A stretch of 64,000 nucleotides of DNA from NCBI RefSeq assembly GCF_000813965.1, contig NZ_JWLI01000006.1, positions 1 to 64,000 of the forward strand, written 5' to 3'. The position numbers and the translations under genes were made by a program. Under the pieces are notes generated by a model. The model saw only the letters and a program-made list of their open reading frames with translations, ran no database searches and was not told the DNA's origin. This DNA is from Leisingera sp. ANG-M7 (lineage in GTDB: Bacteria > Pseudomonadota > Alphaproteobacteria > Rhodobacterales > Rhodobacteraceae). Of the stretch, positions 18,993-26,947 are shown one piece after another (position 1 is the stretch's first letter; every line of letters begins with the position of its first letter).

Positions 18993-19067
18993 CGGGCTTT
19001 CGGGGCGCTCAACGGAAGGCGCAATTCCTTCGTTTCCATGCGAAGATCAATATCCTAGGGTCAGCAC

Positions 19068-19748
19068 ATGATCCTGTCCCAAGGCCGCGGCTACGTATTC
19101 ATCCACATCCCCAAGACCGGCGGCACCGCACTGGCGCTCGCGCTGGAGGCGCGCGCCATGGCGGATGACATGATGCTGGGGGATACGCCCAAGGCGCTGA
19201 AACGCCGCCGCCGCCTGAAGGATGCGGAGGCACGCGGGCGGCTGTGGAAACATTCGAGCCTGGCCGATATTGAGGGGCTGGTGCCGCAGGATATTCTGCG
19301 CGGTCTGTTTGCCTTCACGCTGGTGCGCAATCCCTGGGACCGCGCGGTCAGCTATTACCACTGGCTCCGGGAGCAGCGCTTTGCGCATCCGGCCATCGGG
19401 CTGGCGAAAACCCTGGAATTCCGGTCTTTTGTGCAGCACCCGGAAATCATCGCGGCGTTCCGCGGCAGCCCGGCGTCCTCTTACATGCGCCATGCGGACG
19501 GGGACGTGCAGTGCCAGCTCTATATCCGGCTGGAGCATTTCGAAACAGACGCGCAGCCGCTGTTTGATCACCTCGGGTTCCCGCTTGAGCTGCCTTTGGT
19601 GAACGAGAGCACCCGCAAGCGCGACTGGCGGATTTACTACGACGACGCCGCGGCGGATGCTGTGGCCAGCGCCTGCGCACAGGATATCGCGCAATTTGAA
19701 TACTCTTTTAACGATTCTCACCTATCCAGAGAGCGTGAAGCGCGCTGA
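19068..19748 (+). CDS. Sulfotransferase family protein
   Basis: A 226-residue protein with the 5'-phosphosulfate loop of PAPS-dependent sulfotransferases at residues 13-20 (HIPKTGGT). The 3'-phosphate motif is LVRNPWDRAVSYYHWL at about 86-101. This is the pattern of the Sulfotransfer_2 family, which sulfates polysaccharides or other acceptors. No membrane segment is evident. The acceptor is unknown. It is a stand-alone gene between the EamA transporter and the Hint-like gene. A second, TPR-fused sulfotransferase lies at 36235-37983. Confidence 0.82.
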   Translation: MILSQGRGYVFIHIPKTGGTALALALEARAMADDMMLGDTPKALKRRRRLKDAEARGRLWKHSSLADIEGLVPQDILRGLFAFTLVRNPWDRAVSYYHWLREQRFAHPAIGLAKTLEFRSFVQHPEIIAAFRGSPASSYMRHADGDVQCQLYIRLEHFETDAQPLFDHLGFPLELPLVNESTRKRDWRIYYDDAAADAVASACAQDIAQFEYSFNDSHLSREREAR

Positions 19749-19913
19749 GTGCGCCTGGCCGGGGCCTAATCCGGCAAAGGTTCGGCGAATTGGCGCAGTA
19801 ACGTGAACAATGTCCGTTTTTTGCCTTAGTTCCGTCCCATAAGTGGCAAGGAACAAGGAAAAAAATCGGACCGGCCGGCGGGATTCCTACCGTGCGGCAG
19901 GAAAGGAAAGCGG

Positions 19914-20588
19914 ATGCTGGACTGGCTTCTGAAACGCACCAGCACCCCGGCAGGCGGGGTCATGAACAGCGGCTTTCCCCTGGTTCCGGCGGGCCAGGGC
20001 GGTTTTCTGGCAGGCACCCATGTGGCCTCCAACCTGGGCTGGCGGCCGGTGGAGGCTCTGACGCCCGGCGACAAGGTTCTGACCTTTGACCACGGCATGC
20101 AAACCGTGGTGGAACTGCAGCGGGAGATCATGATCCCGGCAGAGGGTGACCTGGACCCCGCCCGCTGCCCGCTGTTCGTGCCGCGCGATGCGCTGATGAA
20201 CCGGGTGCCGATGTGGCTGATGCCGGATCAGGGGGTGCTTCTGGAAAGCGAACTGGTGGAAGATGCCCAAGGCGATCCCTTTGCCATCGTTCCTGCCTGC
20301 ACGCTGGAAGGTTACCGCGGAATCCGCCGGATGCACCCTGGTGCCCAGCTGGAACTGGTGATGCCGCGGTTTGCGGAGGATCAGGTGATCTATCTGGAAG
20401 CCGGGATGCTGGGATATGCAGCGGCGCCGGCAAATCTGATGTGCGGCCGGGTTTTTGCGGAACAGGGCGCCTACCGTGTTCTGGATCCAAATGAAGCCCG
20501 CGGCCTGGTTCTGGCGATGATGGCTGAAGACTCGTTCTGGCCCGCAGGCCCTGCTGCCGGTGCTGATCAGCCCGGCATCTTCATGTAA
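19914..20588 (+). CDS. Hint-domain (Hedgehog/intein fold) protein lacking catalytic residues
   Basis: A 224-residue protein whose residues about 28-165 follow the bacterial Hint_2 pattern: GFLAGTHVASNLGWRPVEAL, then TPGDKVLTFDHGMQT, then MWLMPDQGVLLES. The usual first-position Cys is Gly/Phe here, and the usual SPQHRVLV histidine segment reads MPDQGVLLES, so self-cleavage is unlikely. The C-terminal tail (YRVLDPNEARGLVLAMMAE) is typical of the roseobacterial members. The start at 19914 is preceded by AGGAAAG. Function is unknown. Confidence 0.75.
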   Translation: MLDWLLKRTSTPAGGVMNSGFPLVPAGQGGFLAGTHVASNLGWRPVEALTPGDKVLTFDHGMQTVVELQREIMIPAEGDLDPARCPLFVPRDALMNRVPMWLMPDQGVLLESELVEDAQGDPFAIVPACTLEGYRGIRRMHPGAQLELVMPRFAEDQVIYLEAGMLGYAAAPANLMCGRVFAEQGAYRVLDPNEARGLVLAMMAEDSFWPAGPAAGADQPGIFM

Positions 20589-20616
20589 GCATCAGCCTCC
20601 AACGCGCTGACTTCAA

Positions 20617-20650
20617 ATAAAAAAGGCCAGCGCGCGGGCGCCGGCCTTTT
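20617..20650. terminator. Bidirectional terminator between the Hint gene and fadJ
   Basis: AAAAGGCC (20621-20628) pairs with GGCCTTTT (20643-20650); the stem extends inward as GCGC/GCGC past one A-C mismatch. A-rich and T-rich flanks serve both convergent genes. Confidence 0.88.
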
Positions 20651-20669
20651 CTCGTTTTGCGGAGCGGAG

Positions 20670-22871
20670 TCAGGCCGCTGCGGACGTTTCCGGTGCAAAG
20701 CGGGTGTAGAAGCTCTGGCCCTTTTCCGCCATTTCGCGCAGCAATGCCGGGCAGGCGAAGCGGTCGCCGAACTGCTCTGTAAGGCTGTCGCAGCGCTCTG
20801 CCGCATAGGGCGTGCCGAGAATGTCCAGCCAGCTGAGCGGACCGCCGGACCACGGCGCAAAGCCCCAGGCCAGAATGGCACCGACGTCGCCCTCGCGGAT
20901 GTCCATCAGCACGCCTTCCTCCAGTGCCCGCACGGCCTCGAGTACCTGAGCGAACATCAGCCGCTCCTGCACCTGGATCAGGTCGGGCTGTTCCGCGGCC
21001 AGCGGGTACTTCGCCTGCAGGCCTTTCCAGTATTCGACACGCTTGCCCTTGTCGTCGTACTCGAAGAAGCCTGCGTTCGACTTGCGCCCCAGACGGCCCT
21101 GTTCCTCCATCCAGAAGATCAGGTCATCTGCCGGACTCTCCGGATACGCATCGCCCATCGCCGCCTTGGTGGCGCGGGCAATCTTGGCGCCCAGATCGAT
21201 TGAGGTCTCATCGGTCAGCTGCACCGGTCCCACCGGGAAGCCCAGCTGCCGTGCCGCGTTGTCGATCAGCACCGGGCTGACACCCTCGGTGATCATCCGC
21301 AGACCCTCGTTGATGTAGGGCAGGATGCAGCGGTTGGCGTAGAAGAAGCGCGCATCGTTCACCACAATCGGCGTCTTGCGGATCTGGCGCACATAATCCA
21401 GCGCCTTGGCCACCGCACGGTCGCCGGTTTCCTTGCCCTTGATGATCTCCACCAGGAACATCTTCTCAACCGGCGAGAAGAAGTGGATGCCGATGAACTG
21501 CTCCGGACGGCTTGATGCCTTGGCCAGCTCGGTGATCGGCAGGGTAGAGGTGTTGGAGGCAAAAATGCAGTCCTCCGGGATGATGGCCTCGACCTTTTGG
21601 GTCATCTCGGCTTTGACGCCCGGGTCCTCGAACACGGCTTCGATGATCAGATCGCAACCCTTCAGCGCGTCCAGATCCGGGGTGGCGATGATCTGCGCCA
21701 GCAGGGCCTCTTTCTTCTCTTCGGTTGCCTTGCCGCGCTTGATGCCCTTGTCCATGTAGGCGGCGGAATAGGCCTTGCCCTTGTCCGCGGCGTCCCGGTC
21801 ACGGTCGATCAGCACCACCTCCATACCGGCCTGAGCCGAGACCAGCGCGATGCCCGCGCCCATCATGCCCGCACCCAGCACGCCGATCTTCTTCACCGAT
21901 TGATCCGGCACATCCTTGGGCCGCACCGCGCCTTTTTCCAGCGCCTGCTTGTTCAGGAACAGGCTGCGGATCATCGCAGAGGACGACGGGTTCATCAAGA
22001 CGGACGTAAAGTGCCGGGCTTCGATCTTCAGCGCGGTGTCGAAATCGACCAGCGCGCCCTCGTAGATCGAGCTGAGCAGTGCCTTGGCCGCCGGGAAGGC
22101 GCCCTGGGTCTTGCCGTGCACCATGGCGGAGGCGCCGACAAAGGTCATGAAGCCCGCGGGATGGTACGGCGCGCCGCCCGGCATCTTGTAGCCCTTGGCG
22201 TCCCAGGGCTTCACCAGATCTGCGTCCTTGGCGTTCAGCACCCATTCCTTGGCCGCGGCCAGCGCATCATCCGCAACCGCGTCGATCAGCTGCGCGCCCT
22301 TGGCTTTCTTCGGATCCATCATCTTGCCTTCCAGCAGGACAGGGGCCGCCGCCATCGCGCCGACCATGCGGGAATAGCGCATGGTGCCGCCGCCGCCAGG
22401 GAAGATGCCGATCATGATCTCCGGCAGGCCGATCTTGGCCTTGGGGTTGGAGGTCATCACCCGGTGATGGCAAGCCAGCGCAATTTCCGTGCCGATGCCG
22501 GCGCAGGTGCCGTTGATCGCACAGGCCACCGGCTTGCCGCCCTTCTTGGTCTTGGGGTCCATGCCCGCCAGCTCCAGCTTGCGCAGAATGCGGTGGCCGC
22601 CCATGGTGAAGTCGAACAGGCCCTGGGCCGGGTTGTCGCCCGACTCCTCGCGGATGGTGGCCAGCACATTCAGATCCATGCCGCCGGCAAAGTCCTTTTT
22701 GCCGCTGGTGATCACGATGCCCTTCACGGCATCGTCCTCCAGCGCCCGGTCCACGTATTCCTCCACCAGGCCAAAGGCCTCGCGGGTGAGGACGTTCATG
22801 GACTTGCCTTCCGCGTCCCAGGTGATGATTGCGACGCCGTCTGCGTCCACGTCGTATTTGAAATCGCTCAT
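20670..22871 (-). CDS. fadJ: Multifunctional enoyl-CoA hydratase / 3-hydroxyacyl-CoA dehydrogenase
   Basis: Carries out the second and third steps of beta-oxidation. The 733-residue protein has an N-terminal crotonase domain whose catalytic Glu candidates are in GTCAGIGTEIALACHH and GLPEIMIGIFPGGGG. A central NAD-binding domain follows (GVLGAGMMGAGIALVSAQAG, SNTSTLPITELA, and catalytic His in GIHFFSPVEKMFLVEII), with two C-terminal 3HCDH repeats. It is the last gene of the minus-strand beta-oxidation island. Its ATG overlaps the stop of the cupin gene by four bases (ATGA). A bidirectional terminator follows. Confidence 0.95.
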   Translation of the reverse strand: MSDFKYDVDADGVAIITWDAEGKSMNVLTREAFGLVEEYVDRALEDDAVKGIVITSGKKDFAGGMDLNVLATIREESGDNPAQGLFDFTMGGHRILRKLELAGMDPKTKKGGKPVACAINGTCAGIGTEIALACHHRVMTSNPKAKIGLPEIMIGIFPGGGGTMRYSRMVGAMAAAPVLLEGKMMDPKKAKGAQLIDAVADDALAAAKEWVLNAKDADLVKPWDAKGYKMPGGAPYHPAGFMTFVGASAMVHGKTQGAFPAAKALLSSIYEGALVDFDTALKIEARHFTSVLMNPSSSAMIRSLFLNKQALEKGAVRPKDVPDQSVKKIGVLGAGMMGAGIALVSAQAGMEVVLIDRDRDAADKGKAYSAAYMDKGIKRGKATEEKKEALLAQIIATPDLDALKGCDLIIEAVFEDPGVKAEMTQKVEAIIPEDCIFASNTSTLPITELAKASSRPEQFIGIHFFSPVEKMFLVEIIKGKETGDRAVAKALDYVRQIRKTPIVVNDARFFYANRCILPYINEGLRMITEGVSPVLIDNAARQLGFPVGPVQLTDETSIDLGAKIARATKAAMGDAYPESPADDLIFWMEEQGRLGRKSNAGFFEYDDKGKRVEYWKGLQAKYPLAAEQPDLIQVQERLMFAQVLEAVRALEEGVLMDIREGDVGAILAWGFAPWSGGPLSWLDILGTPYAAERCDSLTEQFGDRFACPALLREMAEKGQSFYTRFAPETSAAA

Positions 22872-23353
22872 GTGTCTTCTCCGGTCTGGTCAGCCGTCAG
22901 CGGGCTGCCGTCCTTGCGGGTAAAGGTGAACTCGCCGCTTGCGAATTTCACCATCATGTCCAAATCGCTGTAATAGCCGGTCTCGGTCGGGGTGCGGGTT
23001 CCCACCACCAGAAATGCCGCTGGCTTGTCCGAGCGGTTCACCAGATGGTGGCCGTTCTCCTCGCCCGCCGGGAATGCTGCGCAGTCTCCGGGCATCATCT
23101 CATGCGCACCCTGATCGTCGATCAGGGTGCAGGTGCCCTCGGTCACCATCAGGAACTCGTCCTGCTCCATATGGTAATGGCGCAAGGAAGAGGCCGCACC
23201 GGGCGCCAGCCGCACGATGTTGACGCCGAACTGGCTGAGCCCGCCGGGGTCGCCCAGCGGCTGCACGCTGCGGCCCTCACAGGCCTCGGCCAGCTTGCCG
23301 GGGTAGCCCGATCCGGTCCGCCAGGGCAGTTGGGAAAGGTCCAGCTTCGGCAT
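22868..23353 (-). CDS. Cupin-domain protein inside the beta-oxidation operon
   Basis: A 161-residue single-cupin protein. The metal-binding motif 1 reads LRHYHMEQDEFLMVTEG, a near-ideal HxH-E pattern. Motif 2 is PAGEENGHHLVN, giving a plausible metal site. Its start overlaps the thiolase stop by one base and its stop overlaps the fadJ start by four, so it is embedded in and co-translated with the operon. The role is unknown; similar cupins bind sugars or acyl derivatives. The ATG at 23353 is preferred over an upstream frame extension because of the TGATG coupling. Confidence 0.82.
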   Translation of the reverse strand: MPKLDLSQLPWRTGSGYPGKLAEACEGRSVQPLGDPGGLSQFGVNIVRLAPGAASSLRHYHMEQDEFLMVTEGTCTLIDDQGAHEMMPGDCAAFPAGEENGHHLVNRSDKPAAFLVVGTRTPTETGYYSDLDMMVKFASGEFTFTRKDGSPLTADQTGEDT

Positions 23354-24564
23354 CAGACGCGCTCGATGATGGTTGCGGCGCCCATGCCCGATGCGATGCA
23401 CAGGGTGGCGAGACCCATTTCCTTGTCCTGCCGCTCCAGCTCATCCAGCAGGGTGCCGATGATGATCGCGCCGGTGGCGCCCAGCGGGTGGCCCATGGCG
23501 ATGGAGCCGCCGTTGACGTTCACCAGTTCCGGATCGACATCGAAGGCCTGCTGGAAGCGCATCACGACAGAGGCGAAGGCTTCGTTCACCTCGAACAGGT
23601 CCAGGTCGCTGATTTGCATGCCGTTGTCGGCCAGGATCTTCTCGGTCACCGGCACAGGGCCGGTCAGCATGATGGTGGGATCGGTGCCGATCTTGGCGGT
23701 GGCCTTGATTCGGGCGCGCGGTTTCAGGCCGTGGCGCTCACCGAACTCCTTGTTACCGATCAGCAGCGCCGCAGCACCGTCCACGATGCCAGAGGAGTTG
23801 CCCGCATGGTGGATGTGGTTGATCCGCTCCAGATGCGGGTATTTCAGCATCGCGACCTTATCAAAGCCCGGCATCTGCTCGCCCATCATCTGGAAGGCCG
23901 GGTTCAGCGAGCCAAGCGCCTGCATGTCGGTGCCGGGGCGCATGTATTCGTCGTGGTCCAGGATCGGCAGGCCGTTCTGATCCCGCACGGTAATCACCGA
24001 CTTCTCGAAACGCTTCTCTTCCCAGGCCTTGGCGGCCCGGCGCTGGCTCTCCATTGCCAGTGCGTCGGCCTGATCGCGGGTGAAACCGTACTCGGTTGCG
24101 ATGATATCTGCCGAAATACCCTGCGGCACGAAATAGGTCTCCATCGCGAGACTCGGATCCACCGCAATCGCTGCGCCGTCCGACCCCATGGCCACCCGGC
24201 CCATCATCTCGACACCGCCCGCGATATAGGCATCGCCCGCGCCGCCTTTCACCTGGTTTGCCGCCAGGTTCACCGCCTCCATGCCGGAGGCGCAGAAGCG
24301 GTTGATGGCGAGACCCGGGATGCGTTCATCCAGGTCAGACGCCAGCACGGCAGAGCGCGCCAGGCAGCCGCCCTGTTCCATCACCTGGGTCACGTTGCCC
24401 CAGATCACGTCTTCGACCGCGTGGCCCTCAAGGTTGTTGCGCTCCTTGATCGCGTTCAGGGTCAGGGCGGAGAGGCGGACCGAGGTCACCTCATGCAAGC
24501 TACCGTCCTTGCGTCCCTTGCCGCGCGGGGTGCGCAGCGCGTCATAGATATATGCGTCTGTCAT
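23353..24564 (-). CDS. fadA: Acetyl-CoA acyltransferase (thiolase)
   Basis: Thiolytic cleavage of 3-ketoacyl-CoA, the last step of beta-oxidation. The 403-residue protein has the nucleophile C91 in INRFCASGMEAV, the catalytic H359 in GGSIAMGHPLGATGA and C389 in CIASGMGAA. GGAG lies 6 bases upstream of the ATG, overlapping the end of the GST gene (10-base gap). It partners with FadJ two genes downstream. The symbol is by family; I cannot tell FadA from FadI. Confidence 0.93.
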   Translation of the reverse strand: MTDAYIYDALRTPRGKGRKDGSLHEVTSVRLSALTLNAIKERNNLEGHAVEDVIWGNVTQVMEQGGCLARSAVLASDLDERIPGLAINRFCASGMEAVNLAANQVKGGAGDAYIAGGVEMMGRVAMGSDGAAIAVDPSLAMETYFVPQGISADIIATEYGFTRDQADALAMESQRRAAKAWEEKRFEKSVITVRDQNGLPILDHDEYMRPGTDMQALGSLNPAFQMMGEQMPGFDKVAMLKYPHLERINHIHHAGNSSGIVDGAAALLIGNKEFGERHGLKPRARIKATAKIGTDPTIMLTGPVPVTEKILADNGMQISDLDLFEVNEAFASVVMRFQQAFDVDPELVNVNGGSIAMGHPLGATGAIIIGTLLDELERQDKEMGLATLCIASGMGAATIIERV

Positions 24565-24574
24565 CTTGCTCTCC

Positions 24575-25207
24575 TCAGGCCCGGTCCGACGGGTTGCCGG
24601 GCATCAAATCATAGGGGTGTTTCCAGCCGGGCTGCGCGCTGATGCGGGTGAGCCAGGCGTCGATATTGGGCCAGTCGGCCCGGTCGAAGCCGAAGGGTTC
24701 GGGGTAATAGAGGTAGCTGCAGCAGCTGATGTCGGCATTGGTGAGACCATCGCCCACGATCCACTCGCGGCCCTCCAGATGGTGTTCCAGCGTGGTATAG
24801 GCAGCCTTCAGGCGGCCTTGCATGAAGCTGATGACTTCCTGCGAACGGTGCTGTTCCGGCAGGAAGTTGATAAGAAACCGGGTCAACCCGGCCTGGCTGG
24901 ACATCTTGTGATTGTCCCACAGCACCCAGCGCAGCACCTCGTATTTATCCTCGGGGCGGCCGCCGAACTTGCCGGTCTTGTCAGTGATGTACTGCTGGAT
25001 CGCGCCCGACTGGCTGAGTGTTACGTCCCCGTCTACCAGAACCGGCGCCTCGGCCATGGCAGAGAATTCCCGGAACTCCGGCGTGCGAGCCGCGCCGCCG
25101 AAGAAATCGACAAAGACCGGTTCCCAGTCCAGCCCGGCCAGCTCCAGCGCCAGCGCGGCTTTGTAGGAGTTACCGCTTTCGCCAAAGCAATGCAGTTTGA
25201 TTGTCAT
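24575..25207 (-). CDS. Glutathione S-transferase family protein
   Basis: A 210-residue protein with an N-terminal thioredoxin-like GST domain (MTIKLHCFGESGNSYKAALA, cis-Pro in AEAPVLVDG, then LSQSGAIQQYI). An all-alpha C-terminal domain from about 85 contains the N-capping motif GLTNADISCC. AGGGAG lies 6 bases upstream of the ATG. As first gene after a 277-base gap, it heads the GST-thiolase-cupin-fadJ unit. It may detoxify electrophilic enoyl intermediates; that is inference. Confidence 0.88.
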   Translation of the reverse strand: MTIKLHCFGESGNSYKAALALELAGLDWEPVFVDFFGGAARTPEFREFSAMAEAPVLVDGDVTLSQSGAIQQYITDKTGKFGGRPEDKYEVLRWVLWDNHKMSSQAGLTRFLINFLPEQHRSQEVISFMQGRLKAAYTTLEHHLEGREWIVGDGLTNADISCCSYLYYPEPFGFDRADWPNIDAWLTRISAQPGWKHPYDLMPGNPSDRA

Positions 25208-25231
25208 TTGTTGCTCCCTGTTTCGGATGGC

Positions 25232-25255
25232 GGAGCGGGGGTTTCACACCCCCGC
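25232..25255 (-). other. GC hairpin upstream of the GST gene
   Basis: GCGGGGGT pairs with ACCCCCGC around TTCAC, directly beside GAGTATTT element copy B. It lies within the 277-base gap between the GST start and the acyl-CoA dehydrogenase stop, so it may end or attenuate the upstream transcript. Confidence 0.4.
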
Positions 25256-25263
25256 ACCCCCGT

Positions 25264-25284
25264 GGAGTATTTTTGGAAAGATGA
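25264..25284 (+). repeat. GAGTATTT intergenic element, copy B
   Basis: The core GAGTATTTTTGGAAAGATGA differs at two positions from the inverted copy at 25419-25439. The two copies face each other across about 135 bases in the gap between the GST and acyl-CoA dehydrogenase genes. The space between them holds no convincing gene. Confidence 0.6.
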
Positions 25285-25418
25285 TGGGGCATTAACCCGC
25301 CTCATCGCTCCATTTGTTACCTTGGGCTTGCGGTACAGGCTGGAGAGCCGATGGCCGTGAAAGGTGAAAACGCCTCTGCCCGTTTGGCGAAAGCCAGGGG
25401 CAGGGGCACTGCCTTTGC

Positions 25419-25439
25419 TTCATCTTTCCCCAAATACTC
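25419..25439 (-). repeat. GAGTATTT intergenic element, copy C (inverted)
   Basis: Read on the minus strand the core is GAGTATTTGGGGAAAGATGA, 18 of 20 positions identical to copy B. It lies 46 bases downstream of the acyl-CoA dehydrogenase stop. Confidence 0.6.
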
Positions 25440-25484
25440 AAAATCCATCATCTGCCTCCCGCGGTCCCGCCGCGGCCCTTGCGC

Positions 25485-26633
25485 CTACAGCGACCGCGCA
25501 ATCAGCTCCTTCATGATTTCATTGGTGCCGCCATAGATCCGCTGCACCCGGGCATCGGCCCACATTTCACCCACCGCGTATTCCTGCATGTAGCCATATC
25601 CGCCATGGAGCTGCAGGCATTCGTCCAGCACCTCTCCTTGCGTGTCGGTGATCCAGTATTTCGCCATTGCCGCCTTTTCGACTGTCAGCTTGCCCTGCAG
25701 GTGTTCGGCGATGCATTCGTCCAGGAAAGCGCGCGCGACCTTGGTCTTGGTCAGGCACTCGGCCAGCTTGAAGCGGGTGTTCTGGAATTGCGTCAGCGGC
25801 CCGCCAAAGGCCTCGCGCTCCTTGCAGTAGGCCACAGTGCGTTCAACCGCGCCTTCCATCGCGCCGACCGCGCCGCAGGCGATGATCAGCCGCTCCTGTG
25901 GCAGCTGCTGCATCATCTGGTAGAACCCCTGGCCCTCGGCGCCGCCCAGGATGTTTTCCGGCGGGATCTCCACATCGCTGAAGAACAGCTCCGACGTGTC
26001 CGCCGCATGGCAGCCGATCTTGTCGAGGTTGCGGCCGCGGCTGAAGCCCTCGGCGCCATCGGTCTCCACTGCCACCAGCGACACGCCCTTGGCGCCTTGG
26101 GACGGGTCGGTTTTGGCCGCCACCAGGATCAGGTTGGCGTGCTGGCCATTGGTGATGAAGGTCTTCTGGCCCGACAGCCGGTAGGCATTTCCGTCTTTCA
26201 CCGCCTTGGTCTTGATCGCCTGCACGTCGGAACCGGTGGAGGGTTCGGTCATTGCCAGCGCGCCAACCAGTTCGCCGCTCACCATCTTCGGCAGCCAGCG
26301 CGCTTTTTGCTCCTCGGTGCCATAGGCCAGAATGTAATGCGCCACGATGCCGGAATGAATGCCATTGCCCCAGCTGGCCAGATTGGCGCGGCTGCCTTCC
26401 ATCAGGATCACCGCCTCATGGCCGAAATCGCCGCCGGCGCCGCCGTAGCCTTCCGGGATCGAGGGGCAGAGAAGGCCCAGCTCGCCGGCTTGATTCCAGG
26501 TCTCCCGGTCCATCAGGCCCTGCTTGCGCCAGGTTTCGAACTTGGGGGTCCATTCATTGGTGATGAACTGGGCGGTCATCTCCCCAAGCATCTGGTGCTC
26601 TTCCGTCATCCATGCGGAGTGCGTGCTGGTCAT
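25485..26633 (-). CDS. Acyl-CoA dehydrogenase
   Basis: FAD-dependent oxidation of acyl-CoA to trans-2-enoyl-CoA. The 382-residue protein has the classic ACAD layout: an alpha N-terminal domain, [14 protein letters not shown] (flavin and substrate binding), [13 protein letters not shown], and the C-terminal [12 protein letters not shown]...RIYGGTNEI motif. GGGAG lies 4 bases before the ATG. A GGCCCG/CGGGCC hairpin sits between it and the upstream 70-residue gene. It is the second of two ACADs in the island; chain-length specificity is not apparent. Confidence 0.93.
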   Translation of the reverse strand: MTSTHSAWMTEEHQMLGEMTAQFITNEWTPKFETWRKQGLMDRETWNQAGELGLLCPSIPEGYGGAGGDFGHEAVILMEGSRANLASWGNGIHSGIVAHYILAYGTEEQKARWLPKMVSGELVGALAMTEPSTGSDVQAIKTKAVKDGNAYRLSGQKTFITNGQHANLILVAAKTDPSQGAKGVSLVAVETDGAEGFSRGRNLDKIGCHAADTSELFFSDVEIPPENILGGAEGQGFYQMMQQLPQERLIIACGAVGAMEGAVERTVAYCKEREAFGGPLTQFQNTRFKLAECLTKTKVARAFLDECIAEHLQGKLTVEKAAMAKYWITDTQGEVLDECLQLHGGYGYMQEYAVGEMWADARVQRIYGGTNEIMKELIARSL

Positions 26634-26661
26634 CTTGCTCCCTTCGGCCCGTTAGCGGGCC

Positions 26662-26874
26662 TTATCTCTTGCGGGCCTCCAGCTCGGCGTTGAACAGCCG
26701 CAGCCGGTGGCTCAGGTTCTCGTAGTCCGTCACGCTGTCGAAGTTCTCGAACAGGAATGACAGCGCTTCTCCCTCGTCCAGCCCCGCCTCCTGGGCGAAC
26801 TTCTTCAGCCTGCGGTAGCCGTCCTCCGTCATTGCGATCGGCAGGCGGCGGGTCAGGCGGAAACGTTTCGGCAT
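26662..26874 (-). CDS. Small basic protein, ribbon-helix-helix-like
   Basis: A 70-residue protein conserved in position between the two acyl-CoA dehydrogenase genes. It opens MPKRFRLTRRLPIAMTEDGYRR, a basic strand followed by helices (LKKFAQEAGLDEGEALSFLFENFDSV). This is reminiscent of the ribbon-helix-helix (CopG/Arc) DNA-binding fold. No family was recognised with certainty. It is separated from its neighbours by 28 and 73 bases. Confidence 0.62.
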   Translation of the reverse strand: MPKRFRLTRRLPIAMTEDGYRRLKKFAQEAGLDEGEALSFLFENFDSVTDYENLSHRLRLFNAELEARKR

Positions 26875-26947
26875 CTTGCGGTCCTTTGTGTGTCAAAGCA
26901 CCGGCCGGGGCAGAACCGGGCGCCCCGCGAGGGGACGCCCGCAGGCA

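Noticed and set aside
21597-22973. A 458-codon plus-strand frame opposite fadJ
   Set aside because: Antisense shadow with no motif; fadJ accounts for the constraint in this region.
25351-25536. A 61-codon plus-strand frame in the gap downstream of the acyl-CoA dehydrogenase
   Set aside because: It runs through the inverted GAGTATTT element and into the 3' end of the acyl-CoA dehydrogenase gene on the other strand; no family similarity.
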